Shown piece after piece: positions 28,277 to 36,695 of a stretch of DNA of 64,000 nt. Source of the DNA: Bacteroidota bacterium (lineage in GTDB: Bacteria; Bacteroidota; Bacteroidia; Chitinophagales; Chitinophagaceae); NCBI GenBank assembly GCA_005882315.1, contig VBAR01000001.1:631736-695735 (forward strand), given 5' to 3'. Below the pieces are notes generated by a model, which worked only from the letters and a program-made list of their open reading frames with translations, did not search any database and had not been told where the DNA came from. Position numbers and translations under genes: made by a program. Position 1 is the first letter of the stretch; the number at the start of each line of letters is the position of its first letter.

Positions 28277-29326
28277 ATGAATTTCCAAAAATGTCTGCCT
28301 TATTTAATTATCATCCAGTTCCTGTTTTCGGGTTCGGCATATGGTCAAATGATAACAGGTACATGGAACGGAAAAATTGGAAAACAAAAAGCAGAAGTGA
28401 AGATTGTACAAAAAGGAGATAGTCTTACAGGCACTTCTTATTACTATGAGTCATCCGGTAGTTTCAGACGATACAGTATCAAAGGCTATTTTGATAAAAA
28501 TACCAACGAAGTTATTTGGTGGGATGATCAGTTGATCGAAGAAAGGACCGGCAAGTTTAGTTTGGGCTCATTGGGAAAGATCCCGCTACTTTCATCTGCA
28601 GATTTTAACTGCCCTGGCGGCGGAAGAATGATGCTGGATGGAAAAGCGGCCGAAAAAGAAAATCAATCGGTAACTAAAGGCGATCTGCATCTTGATAAAA
28701 CGGAGACCTCAACATTTAACGATGAATGGAATTTTATAATTGAAAATTATACTTTCGGCACAAACGATCCTTACTTAATTGACAGCGTTGAAGCAATAGC
28801 AGGGACTAAAATCATTGAAGATCCAGTGATCAGGGAAGAAAGAACAATTGCACCTGTAATAAAAAAAGAAGAACCGGTTGTACAAAAACAAGTCAAAAAA
28901 CAGGAACCAATTGAAACTATAACGAAAGAAGAAGCTAGACCGGTGCCGCCGGTAATCGCAAAACCAATTGAAAAGAAATTTACCGAAAGAACTAAAGTAT
29001 TTATAAAAGAGATACCTGTTTCAGGCGATTCAATAGAATTACGCTTTTATGATAATGCCGAGGTAGATGGCGACTCCATTTCACTTTTCTTAAATAACAA
29101 ACTTGTATTTGAGCATATTCGTCTTACAGCGGTTGCTTATACAATCAAACTTTCTGTACAAGATTTAAATGAAAGCAATGAACTGGTAATGGTAGCCGAA
29201 AATCTTGGTTCCATTCCACCCAATACTTCTTATATGGTAGCTATTGTAAAAGATGAACGCTATGATGCAAGGCTTGCCAGTACAGAAGGAAGCAGTGCAA
29301 TGATACGACTCGTCAAAAGCAATTGA
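28277..29326 (+). CDS. Secreted protein of unknown function
   Basis: A 349-residue exported protein. It has a signal peptide (MNFQKCLPYLIIIQFLFSGSAYGQ), then a small beta-rich domain of about 130 residues (ITGTWNGKIGKQKAEVKIVQKGDSL). A Pro/Glu/Lys/Val-rich linker of about 70 residues follows, and then a conserved C-terminal domain (IELRFYDNAEVDGDSISLFLNNKLVFEHIRL...LVMVAENLGSIPPNTSYMVAIV). I recognise the C-terminal domain as recurrent in Bacteroidota secreted proteins but know no function for it. There is no T9SS sorting domain, so it is probably periplasmic or outer-surface. Confidence 0.7.
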   Translation: MNFQKCLPYLIIIQFLFSGSAYGQMITGTWNGKIGKQKAEVKIVQKGDSLTGTSYYYESSGSFRRYSIKGYFDKNTNEVIWWDDQLIEERTGKFSLGSLGKIPLLSSADFNCPGGGRMMLDGKAAEKENQSVTKGDLHLDKTETSTFNDEWNFIIENYTFGTNDPYLIDSVEAIAGTKIIEDPVIREERTIAPVIKKEEPVVQKQVKKQEPIETITKEEARPVPPVIAKPIEKKFTERTKVFIKEIPVSGDSIELRFYDNAEVDGDSISLFLNNKLVFEHIRLTAVAYTIKLSVQDLNESNELVMVAENLGSIPPNTSYMVAIVKDERYDARLASTEGSSAMIRLVKSN

Positions 29327-29351
29327 TCATTATATTTCTTCAATTGCCCTG

Positions 29352-29846
29352 TCAAAGTTTGACATGAAGTTTATACGATCCTGTTATTTCACTTTCACTT
29401 TTTTTGTCCCACACACGGAACGAAACAAGAAAATAATCATACTCTTTATCGGCTGTATTTATTACGGCTTGTACGGTCACCCTATATCCGTCTTCAGCAG
29501 AAATGCCACCGGGATGTGATTCCATAAGATCAGTCTTTTCGAAAATATGAGTGCTATCATTTGTCTCCACTTTTTGGCCAACACCGGGATATATCTTTCC
29601 ATCTTCTGCATTCCAACCACTGTCAATAAGGATTATCAAATTTACGTGTTGCCCAATAGTCACTTTGTTATCATCTCCAACCCTACTACTATCATTAAAA
29701 GCAAGGAAAGCTTCTTTAATTTTAAACCCTTTTGATTCGAGTAAAATATTGTTTTTATATTTTGACCCTACTTCTTTCTTTTTGTTGTTGCAGGAAAACA
29801 TCAGCACTGCTGACAGAAAGATCATGATTGAAAGCCCATATTTCAT
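29352..29846 (-). CDS. Lipoprotein of unknown function
   Basis: A 164-residue predicted lipoprotein: MKYGLSIMIFLSAVLMFSC places the lipidated Cys at position 19, followed by NNKKK. The remainder (IKEAFLAFNDSSRVGDDNKVTIGQHVNLIILIDSGW... YFLVSFRVWDKKSESEITGSYKLHVKL) looks like a beta-sandwich. It ends 25 bases upstream of the leuS stop region and shares its orientation, but lies downstream of leuS in the direction of transcription. It may be cotranscribed with leuS. No family recognised. Confidence 0.65.
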   Translation of the reverse strand: MKYGLSIMIFLSAVLMFSCNNKKKEVGSKYKNNILLESKGFKIKEAFLAFNDSSRVGDDNKVTIGQHVNLIILIDSGWNAEDGKIYPGVGQKVETNDSTHIFEKTDLMESHPGGISAEDGYRVTVQAVINTADKEYDYFLVSFRVWDKKSESEITGSYKLHVKL

Positions 29847-29871
29847 AGGGTAATTTTAAATTAAACCTGTT

Positions 29872-32784
29872 TTATACAACTACGTTGATCATTTTATTTT
29901 TAACATAAATGATCTTCTTGGGTTGTTTGCCTTCAAGCCATTTCAATACAGTTGCATCTTTCAAAACAATTTCTTCAACCTGCTGCTGGGTAGCATCGAG
30001 TGCAATGGTGAGTTCGCTTCTTGTCTTACCGTTGATGGCAACCGGGTATGCTTTTGAAGTTTCTTTTAAATATTTATCGTTCCATTTAGGAAATGAAGCA
30101 TCGAGAATAGTTCCGCTATTCCCCAATGCACTCCACAATTCTTCACTGATATGCGGCGCATAAGGCGTAAGTAAAATAAGCAACTGCTCAAGTACTTCTT
30201 TCTTATGACATTTCAGATCAGTAAGATCATTCACACATATCATAAATGTGCTGACGCCAGTATTAAAACTAAACCGTTCGGTATCTTCTTCGATCTTCTT
30301 AATTGTTTTATGCAGCACTTTTAATTCTGCGTCTGTTGCTTTTTCTTCGTCCCATATTTTTCCTTTCAGTTCATCAAAAAATAAACGCCAGAGTTTTTTC
30401 AGGAAACGATGAACACCTTCAATCCCTTTTGTATCCCATGGTTTGCTCATCTCTACCGGCCCGAGGAACATTTCATACATGCGGAAAGTATCAGCGCCGT
30501 ATTTAGCGACAACATCGTCAGGATTAACTACATTAAAATAGCGTTTACTCATTTTCTCTACTACTCCAGCACAAATAAATCTTCCGTCATCTTCAAAAAC
30601 AAACTCAGCATCTTCATACTGTTTTCTATATTCTCTAAATCGTTCCACATCCAATTCATCACCCTCAAAAAAATCAACAGGGACATGAATATCCGAGCTG
30701 TAAGTAATATGTGTGATAGGCTTGTTTTCTGGTATTGTTACATCGCTAAAAAGTTTTGAAATCCATAACTGGATAATTTTTTCGCTATTTAAGCCCTTAA
30801 GTTCATCAAAGAAGTTTAGTTTATTTTTTGAAACAAACCGAGTGGAAACAATCTCACCTTCTGTCTCTCTCTCGCTTTTGTGAATTAATTGAACTCTATC
30901 AATAATTCTACTAACTCCCTGTATCATCCCCTGATTCACCAATCTTTTATACGGTTCATCATGCCCGATCAATCCAATATCAAATAAGAATTTCGTCCAC
31001 ATGCGACTGTACAATAAATGCCCAACTGCATGTTCTGTTCCGCCAATGTACAGATCAACTTGTCCCCAGTAATCACTTGCTTTGCGGCTGCAAAATGCTG
31101 AATCATTCTCCGGATCCATGTAGCGTAAAAAATACCATGATGAACCAGCATAACCCGGCATCGTATTTACTTCACGTATTCCGCCTTTATATTTTTTCCA
31201 TTCCGTTAAGTTAGATAACGGCCCTTCAGCATCCGGTCCGGGTTTCAGTTCATCCATATGCGGTAACTCAACCGGCAACTCAGACTCATCGAGTGCATAA
31301 GCAGTTTCACCTTTCCAAATAATCGGGAATGGCTCGCCCCAATAACGCTGGCGGCTAAATGCTGCATCACGCATTTTATAATTTACTTTTCTTATGCCAA
31401 TGCCCATCTCTTCGATCTTCTTTATCACCACTTCAATCGCATCACGCATCACCATACCATTGATGAAATCACTGTTCTCTAATATTGCATCTTTCGTTGG
31501 ATTAGCTTCTTCACCATTATAATATGATCCGATAATGTTGGTGATGGGAATATTAAAATGTTGCGCAAACTTGTGATCTCTTTCATCACCACAAGGCACA
31601 CCCATGATAGCACCAGTACCATAACCCGCTAATACATATTCACTGATCCAGATCGGAATTTCTCTTCCGTTGAAAGGATTCTTAGCATAAGAGCCAGTAA
31701 ACACACCGGTGATCTTTTTCTCTGCCATTCGTTCTCTTTCACTACGGCTTTTTACATAAGCGAGGTATTCATCTACAGCCGAAGTTTGTTCAGCCGATTT
31801 TATTTCATTCACCATTTCCAGTTCAGGAGCTATCACCATAAAGTCAACGCCGAAGATCGTATCAGGACGAGTAGTGTAAACTCTTAAGGTTTTCACGTTT
31901 GCCTTTTCACTTTTCACATCGAAGTCAATCTCTGCTCCTGAGGATTTACCGATCCAGTTCGATTGCATTTCCTTCATGCTATCACTGAAATCAACTGTAT
32001 TCAATCCTTCCAGCAAACGATCAGCATATTCAGTGATGCGCAAATACCATTGGCGTAATTTCTTTTTCACAACAGGATGTCCGCCACGTTCACTTACACC
32101 ATTTACTACTTCATCATTTGCCAGTACAGTTCCCAATGCTTCACACCAGTTCACTTCGCCATAACCACAAAATGAAAGACGATAACCCATCAATATGGCC
32201 ATCTTTCTTGCTTCATCAAAAGCTTTCCATTCAGCAGCAGTGAAAACGTGAGACGTGAGACGTGAGACGTGAGAGGAAGAGCCTTCTTTTTCAAATGCAG
32301 CAACTAAATTGCTTATAGGTTCTGCCTTATTCGTTTTTTGATTAAAAAACGAATTGAACAATTGCAGAAATATCCATTGTGTCCATTTATAATATTTGGG
32401 ATCGCTGGTTTCTACCTGCCTGTCCCAATCAAAACTGAAACCGATATTATCCAATTGATTTCTGAAGTTCCTGATGTTATTATCTGTCGAAACTTTTGGA
32501 TGAATACCATGTTCGATCGCATATTGTTCCGCCGGCAAACCAAATGCGTCATAACCCATCGGGTGCAATACATTAAAACCTTTTAGTCGCTTGAACCGTG
32601 CATAAATATCCGATGCGATATAACCCAGCGGATGCCCCACATGCAAACCTGCACCACTCGGATACGGAAACATATCCAGCACATAATACTTCGGCTTATT
32701 GCTGTCATTCGAAACCTTATATGCTTTTGTTTCGTTCCAATGCTGTTGCCATTTCTTTTCTATATCTCTGAATCTATATTCCAT
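29872..32784 (-). CDS. leuS: Leucyl-tRNA synthetase
   Basis: Class I synthetase that charges tRNA-Leu. The 970-residue protein has the HIGH region DMFPYPSGAGLHVGHPLGY (about residues 33-51), the editing domain (TTRPDTIFGVDFMVIAPE, GTGAIMGVPCGDERD) and a KMSK motif reading EKMSKRYFNVVNPDD. The last Ser of KMSKS is replaced by Arg, a variant I believe occurs in Chitinophagaceae. It ends in the anticodon-binding domain with ILLTPYAPHISEELW. At about residues 171-180 a heptamer repeat is translated as SHVSRLTSHV inside a variable loop of the protein. The ATG at 32784 sits directly after a repeat-rich intergenic region. Confidence 0.96.
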   Translation of the reverse strand: MEYRFRDIEKKWQQHWNETKAYKVSNDSNKPKYYVLDMFPYPSGAGLHVGHPLGYIASDIYARFKRLKGFNVLHPMGYDAFGLPAEQYAIEHGIHPKVSTDNNIRNFRNQLDNIGFSFDWDRQVETSDPKYYKWTQWIFLQLFNSFFNQKTNKAEPISNLVAAFEKEGSSSHVSRLTSHVFTAAEWKAFDEARKMAILMGYRLSFCGYGEVNWCEALGTVLANDEVVNGVSERGGHPVVKKKLRQWYLRITEYADRLLEGLNTVDFSDSMKEMQSNWIGKSSGAEIDFDVKSEKANVKTLRVYTTRPDTIFGVDFMVIAPELEMVNEIKSAEQTSAVDEYLAYVKSRSERERMAEKKITGVFTGSYAKNPFNGREIPIWISEYVLAGYGTGAIMGVPCGDERDHKFAQHFNIPITNIIGSYYNGEEANPTKDAILENSDFINGMVMRDAIEVVIKKIEEMGIGIRKVNYKMRDAAFSRQRYWGEPFPIIWKGETAYALDESELPVELPHMDELKPGPDAEGPLSNLTEWKKYKGGIREVNTMPGYAGSSWYFLRYMDPENDSAFCSRKASDYWGQVDLYIGGTEHAVGHLLYSRMWTKFLFDIGLIGHDEPYKRLVNQGMIQGVSRIIDRVQLIHKSERETEGEIVSTRFVSKNKLNFFDELKGLNSEKIIQLWISKLFSDVTIPENKPITHITYSSDIHVPVDFFEGDELDVERFREYRKQYEDAEFVFEDDGRFICAGVVEKMSKRYFNVVNPDDVVAKYGADTFRMYEMFLGPVEMSKPWDTKGIEGVHRFLKKLWRLFFDELKGKIWDEEKATDAELKVLHKTIKKIEEDTERFSFNTGVSTFMICVNDLTDLKCHKKEVLEQLLILLTPYAPHISEELWSALGNSGTILDASFPKWNDKYLKETSKAYPVAINGKTRSELTIALDATQQQVEEIVLKDATVLKWLEGKQPKKIIYVKNKMINVVV
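32246..32273. repeat. Four tandem ACGTGAG heptamers inside leuS
   Basis: Four perfect copies of the 7-base word ACGTGAG (32246-32252, 32253-32259, 32260-32266, 32267-32273). In the leuS frame (minus strand) they read as SHVSRLTSHV with flanking residues. Total length is 28 bases, and the open frame of the synthetase is kept. Confidence 0.9.
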
Positions 32785-33110
32785 TCTTGGTTATAAGTTG
32801 TACGTATTAAGTTATAAGTTTTTTGAGACCGGCTGCATTACTGCTATTAAGCTTCCGTTGCGTCGCACACTTGTACATCCTGTAATTCTGCTCAGCATAA
32901 TTGATGATAAGAATTAATGCAGTTAAACACTTCCTTTCTCAGATTCCGCATCACAACATCGTTGAGCAGACCTGCCTGCCGGCAGGCAGGGATGTGAAAG
33001 AAGACTTAAAAACAATTATCTGTCACACATCAAATGCCATCTGCAATAATTTCCGGCTGAATCAATCGTTAGAATGCTGGCAAAAATACAGATTGTACTG
33101 CTTTATCCGT
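32785..33110. other. Repeat-bearing intergenic region between leuS and ftsX
   Basis: Divergent gap with no supported gene. It holds two copies of GTTATAAGTT (32790-32799, 32811-32820), an unexplained GC-richer stretch around 32826-32885, and a perfect 20-bp palindrome at 32971-32990. Reading frames crossing it are low-complexity translations of these repeats. Confidence 0.6.
32971..32990. repeat. 20-bp perfect palindrome, copy 1
   Basis: CCTGCCTGCCGGCAGGCAGG, a perfect palindrome without loop. A second copy lies at 34381-34402. It is GC-rich in an AT-rich gap and has no T-tract, so it is not a terminator. Confidence 0.92.
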
Positions 33111-33118
33111 TATTTTTG
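33111..33118 (+). promoter_or_regulatory. Candidate -7 box for ftsX
   Basis: TATTTTTG matches TAnnTTTG exactly and gives a leader of about 25 bases to the ftsX ATG at 33148. A TTG lies 15 bases upstream, closer than the usual 19. Confidence 0.5.
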
Positions 33119-33147
33119 CGACAGTTATAACCTAAAATCAATATCAA

Positions 33148-34020
33148 ATGGCACAACCGGGCAAAGGCTCTATCAAACGCGGAAAACCATCCTACTTCAT
33201 GTCCATCCTCGGCGTCAGTCTTGTATTATTTGTACTCGGATTGATCGGCTGGCTCATCATCAGTGCCAATAAATTGGGTGGCGAATTCAAAGAAAATGTG
33301 GAAGTAAAGGCCTACCTGCGTGGCGATCTGAAACCCAACGACAGCATTGCACTGATGAATTATATTTCTTCCCAGCCTTACGTAAAATCTATAGAATTTG
33401 TAACCAAAGAACAGGCTCATAAGATCTACCTCGGCGATGGCAACGATGATTTTGGTAAAGTACTTGACTTTAACCCGCTGCCGAATGCTATTTATTTTAA
33501 AATGAAACAGGAGTACCTGCATCCCGATACATTGAAAAACATCAAAACAACACTGGAGCAGCAGACCTATATCTCAGAAGTGGAATACCAGCAGGCACTG
33601 ATTGAAAAACTGAACAACAATATTAAAAAGATAAGCCTCATATTATTAATAATAGCAGCAATACTGGCTATTGTGGTTATCGTACTTATTGATAATACTA
33701 TTCGTTTAGCCATGTTTAGTAACCGCTTCCTTATCAAAACCATGCAGATGGTTGGCGCCACCCGTATGTTTATTGCCAAGCCAATGACAACAAAGGCCAT
33801 CATGAACGGATTGATCAGCGGCGTATTGGCCACGGGTGCCGTATTAGTCGCCATTTTTTTAGCAGAAAGATTGGTACCTGAAATGAAAGCTGTACATGAT
33901 AATAAAATGCTGGTCATTCTCTTCGCTATGCTGATATTACTGGGTATCGCTATTACATTGGTAAGTACCTACCGCAGCGTAAATAAGTACATTAAGATGA
34001 AGCTGGATGATCTGTACTAG
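33148..34020 (+). CDS. ftsX: Cell division protein FtsX
   Basis: The membrane subunit of the FtsEX ABC complex, which activates peptidoglycan hydrolases at the septum. The 290-residue protein has an N-terminal membrane segment (YFMSILGVSLVLFVLGLIGWLII), an extracytoplasmic domain (NVEVKAYLRGDLKPNDSI...FVTKEQAHKIYLGD) and three further membrane helices with the FtsX signature QMVGATRMFIAKPMTTKAIMNG. Its stop codon is the first part of a long inverted repeat. It is followed by the DUF3098 gene, as is usual in this phylum. ftsE is not in the window. Confidence 0.92.
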   Translation: MAQPGKGSIKRGKPSYFMSILGVSLVLFVLGLIGWLIISANKLGGEFKENVEVKAYLRGDLKPNDSIALMNYISSQPYVKSIEFVTKEQAHKIYLGDGNDDFGKVLDFNPLPNAIYFKMKQEYLHPDTLKNIKTTLEQQTYISEVEYQQALIEKLNNNIKKISLILLIIAAILAIVVIVLIDNTIRLAMFSNRFLIKTMQMVGATRMFIAKPMTTKAIMNGLISGVLATGAVLVAIFLAERLVPEMKAVHDNKMLVILFAMLILLGIAITLVSTYRSVNKYIKMKLDDLY

Positions 34021-34090
34021 TGAATTGTCAATAGTGAATGGTGAATATAGTTCTCGATTTGACATTCACAATTGACCATTGCCCATTCAC
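34020..34090. repeat. 27-bp imperfect inverted repeat downstream of ftsX
   Basis: The arm 34020-34046 matches the reverse complement of 34064-34090 at 22 of 27 positions, with a 17-base spacer. The first base of the left arm is the last base of the ftsX stop codon. Each arm is built of short words related to GTGAAT and GTCAAT. There is no T-tract after it. Confidence 0.85.
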
Positions 34091-34126
34091 TAAAATTGCT
34101 ATATTGCACCCCTTAATTGAGCATTT

Positions 34127-34366
34127 ATGAGTGAGCAAAAAACGACTCCTTCTATTTTTTCCAAACAAAATTATATCTGGATGCTGGCCGGGCTTGCATT
34201 GATCGCAATCGGTATGTTCCTGATGGCCGGCGGCAAAAGTGAAAATCCTGCTGTGTTTGATACAAAAGAAGTGTATAGCACAACCCGCATAACTATTGCC
34301 CCCTTGCTTATATTGGCCGGGTTGGTAGTGGAAGTATTTGCTATTTTCAGAAAACCAAAATCTTAA
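34127..34366 (+). CDS. DUF3098 family small membrane protein
   Basis: A 79-residue protein with two membrane helices (YIWMLAGLALIAIGMFLMAGG and ITIAPLLILAGLVVEVFAIF) separated by a short loop (NPAVFDTKEVYSTTR). This matches DUF3098, which in Bacteroidota commonly follows ftsX and precedes uppP. The function is unknown; the context suggests a role linked to division or envelope synthesis. The ftsX, DUF3098 and uppP genes are separated here by repeat-rich gaps of 106 and 117 bases. Confidence 0.82.
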   Translation: MSEQKTTPSIFSKQNYIWMLAGLALIAIGMFLMAGGKSENPAVFDTKEVYSTTRITIAPLLILAGLVVEVFAIFRKPKS

Positions 34367-34483
34367 TGTGCAAATTTCCGACCTGCCTGCCGGCAGGCAG
34401 GTGTGCAAATTTGCGGATTCTATTAATGCAATCCGGGCTTTCATTTGCACATCCGCACATTCACTAATTCGCACATTCGCATC
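34367..34483. repeat. GTGCAAATTT word repeats flanking a 22-bp palindrome
   Basis: A perfect 22-bp palindrome at 34381-34402 (the 20-mer seen at 32971, plus one A-T pair) has GTGCAAATTT on each side (34368-34377 and 34401-34413 region). Inverted relatives of this word, TTTGCACATCCGCACATTC and CGCACATTCGCA, run from about 34443 to the uppP start. Confidence 0.85.
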
Positions 34484-35314
34484 ATGAACATCATTGAAGC
34501 AATCATCATCGCCGTTGTAGAAGGTCTTACCGAGTTTCTCCCCATTTCTTCTACGGGGCATATGATCATTACCGAGCATATGCTGGGCCTTGGATTAACT
34601 GATGCAGATAAAAATTTCGTTAAACTCTTTACGGTATCAATTCAGTTGGGAGCTATTCTCGCAGTGGTTGTCTTATACTGGCGCAAGTTTTTTGAGTTTC
34701 GCCGCTGGCAATTTTATGCAAAACTGGTTGTAGGTGTAATACCGGCATTGATACTCGGTTATTTGTTTGCTGATAAAATAGATGAACTGTTATTTAATCC
34801 AACCGTTGTTGCTATCGCAATGCTGGCAGGTGGTTTTGTGCTGTTGATTATTGATAATGTTTTCAAAAAACATCCGATCGAATCAGACGACCAGATGAGT
34901 TTTTTGAATTCGTTTATTATTGGTTGCTGGCAGGTGCTGTCGATGATACCCGGTGTAAGTCGCAGTGCCGCATCGATCATCGGTGGTATGCAGCAAAAGC
35001 TTACAAGAAATCTTGCTGCCGAGTTTTCATTCTTCCTGGCTGTACCAACTATGTTTGCTGCTACCGCTTATTCCTTGTTTGTAAAAAACTGGAACCATAA
35101 TGGCGTAATGCAAAAAGGGATCAAGATCATTACCGAAAATTCGCAGAACACTACTTCATTCATCGTTGGTAATATTGTTGCTTTTATTGTGGCGTTATTG
35201 GCCATCCGTTTCTTTATTAATTTTTTAAAGATCTACGGATTCAAGCTGTTCGGTATTTACCGCATCATTGCCGGCATCATTTTGCTTATCCTGATTTTTA
35301 CCGGAATTATTTAA
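34484..35314 (+). CDS. uppP: Undecaprenyl-diphosphatase UppP (BacA)
   Basis: Dephosphorylates undecaprenyl diphosphate so the lipid carrier can be reused in peptidoglycan and polysaccharide synthesis. The 276-residue membrane protein has the conserved EGLTEFLPISSTGHMII (about residues 11-27) and the second motif PGVSRSAASIIGGM, both part of the active site, plus about eight hydrophobic segments. I chose the ATG at 34484. The upstream TTG at 34445 would add 13 residues translated from the repeat, which are unlikely to be real. Confidence 0.93.
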   Translation: MNIIEAIIIAVVEGLTEFLPISSTGHMIITEHMLGLGLTDADKNFVKLFTVSIQLGAILAVVVLYWRKFFEFRRWQFYAKLVVGVIPALILGYLFADKIDELLFNPTVVAIAMLAGGFVLLIIDNVFKKHPIESDDQMSFLNSFIIGCWQVLSMIPGVSRSAASIIGGMQQKLTRNLAAEFSFFLAVPTMFAATAYSLFVKNWNHNGVMQKGIKIITENSQNTTSFIVGNIVAFIVALLAIRFFINFLKIYGFKLFGIYRIIAGIILLILIFTGII

Positions 35315-35364
35315 GGCTTGAATGTTTTTGGTATATTGGTTCTCAATTCACTTAAACCAAGCAC

Positions 35365-36675
35365 ATGCAGACTGCATCTAAAAAAGTTGTGAACGGCTGG
35401 GCTATGTACGATTGGGCCAACAGTGTTTACAGTCTTGTTATTACTTCCACCATTTTCCCTGCTTATTTCGAAGGCATTACAGGTGATGACAAAGAAGAAA
35501 CAATTAATGATACAGTTGTTTTCTTTGGAAGGGAGTTTGTAAATACTTCTTTATATAATTACGCTTTGGCTATTGCATTTCTCGTTGTAGCGATCATGTC
35601 GCCATTACTTTCCTCTATTGCCGATTACCGGGGAAATAAAAAATCATTTCTTCGTTTTTTCATGACAATGGGAAGTATAGCATGCAGTGCATTGTTTTTC
35701 TTTGATGCATCTAACCTGGGTTTCGGTTTGATCTGTATGATCATTGCCTGTATCGGCTATTGGTCAAGCGTGGTTTTTTATAATTCATTCTTGCCGGAAA
35801 TTGCGGCCCCTGCTGACCGTGACCGTATAAGTGCAAAAGGGTTTTCGTATGGTTATACCGGTAGTGTTATTCTCCAGGTCATTTGTTTTGTTTTTGTAAT
35901 GAAAAACGACCTGTTTGGAATTACAAAAGGATTTGCTTCACAACTTTCGTTCCTGCTGGTTGGTATCTGGTGGTTTTCATTCGCCAGTTTTTCATTGAGA
36001 CGTTTACCTAATTCAGAACCCGCCGGAGAAATGAACAATAAGAACATCCTTTCCAACGGCTATAAAGAATTACGAAAAGTATGGCACCAGCTTGCTTCTC
36101 TTCCGCTATTAAAAAGATACCTGGGGGCTTTTTTCTTTTTCAATATGGGAGTGCAGACAGTTATGCTTTCAGCTACACTTTATGGCAAAGGCGAACTGGC
36201 CATCCCAACAGCAAATCTTATTATATCCATTCTTATCATTCAACTGATCGCTATACCCGGAGCTTATCTTATTTCAAAATTATCCGCCCGGATCGGAAAC
36301 CTGAAAGCACTGATGCTTTGTGTTTTTTTATGGATAGGAATTTGCATTGCAGCCTACTATATTCCCAAAGGCGGCATCTATCATTTTTATGTGTTGGCAG
36401 TTATCGTTGGCTTTGTAATGGGTGGCATACAATCCCTTAGCCGAAGCACTTATGCCAAACTGATGCCGGTAACAAAAGACACAGCTTCTTTTTTCAGTTT
36501 TTATGATGTATCAGAAAAAATTGCCATCGTAATAGGCATGTTCAGCTTTGGCTTTATTACAGAACTTACAGGCTCACAAAGAACATCAGTACTTGCATTG
36601 ATGATATTTTTTATAATAGGTTTATTTTTGCTGCTGTACACAAAAGCGGCAGAAAATAAAATAGTAACTAATTAA
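35365..36675 (+). CDS. MFS transporter, UMF1/Atg22-like family
   Basis: A 436-residue membrane protein with about 12 hydrophobic helices. The N-terminus KKVVNGWAMYDWANSVYSLVITSTIFPAYF is the signature of the UMF1 (Atg22-like, PF11700) family. Further on are SPLLSSIADYRGNKKSFL, the MFS loop after helix 2, and GGIQSLSRSTYAKLMP in helix 10-11. The substrate of bacterial members is not known. The 3' end, including the stop codon, is part of a 20-bp direct duplication. Confidence 0.85.
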   Translation: MQTASKKVVNGWAMYDWANSVYSLVITSTIFPAYFEGITGDDKEETINDTVVFFGREFVNTSLYNYALAIAFLVVAIMSPLLSSIADYRGNKKSFLRFFMTMGSIACSALFFFDASNLGFGLICMIIACIGYWSSVVFYNSFLPEIAAPADRDRISAKGFSYGYTGSVILQVICFVFVMKNDLFGITKGFASQLSFLLVGIWWFSFASFSLRRLPNSEPAGEMNNKNILSNGYKELRKVWHQLASLPLLKRYLGAFFFFNMGVQTVMLSATLYGKGELAIPTANLIISILIIQLIAIPGAYLISKLSARIGNLKALMLCVFLWIGICIAAYYIPKGGIYHFYVLAVIVGFVMGGIQSLSRSTYAKLMPVTKDTASFFSFYDVSEKIAIVIGMFSFGFITELTGSQRTSVLALMIFFIIGLFLLLYTKAAENKIVTN

Positions 36676-36695
36676 ATAAAATAGTAACTAATTAA
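36656..36695. repeat. 20-bp perfect tandem duplication at the MFS/MBL junction
   Basis: ATAAAATAGTAACTAATTAA occurs twice head to tail (36656-36675 and 36676-36695). The first copy encodes the last residues and stop codon of the MFS gene. The second is the whole spacer before the next ATG. Confidence 0.95.

Noticed and set aside
30540-30570. KMSKR instead of KMSKS in leucyl-tRNA synthetase as a sign of an inactive enzyme
   Set aside because: Variants at the last position are tolerated in class I synthetases and all other motifs are intact.
32901-33272. Plus-strand open frame of 123 codons before ftsX
   Set aside because: It crosses the palindrome repeat (CLPAGRD), has no family resemblance and overlaps ftsX in another frame.
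34028-34579. Minus-strand open frame of 183 codons across DUF3098 and uppP starts
   Set aside because: It is translated repeat sequence (LPAGR from the palindrome) and antisense to two real genes.
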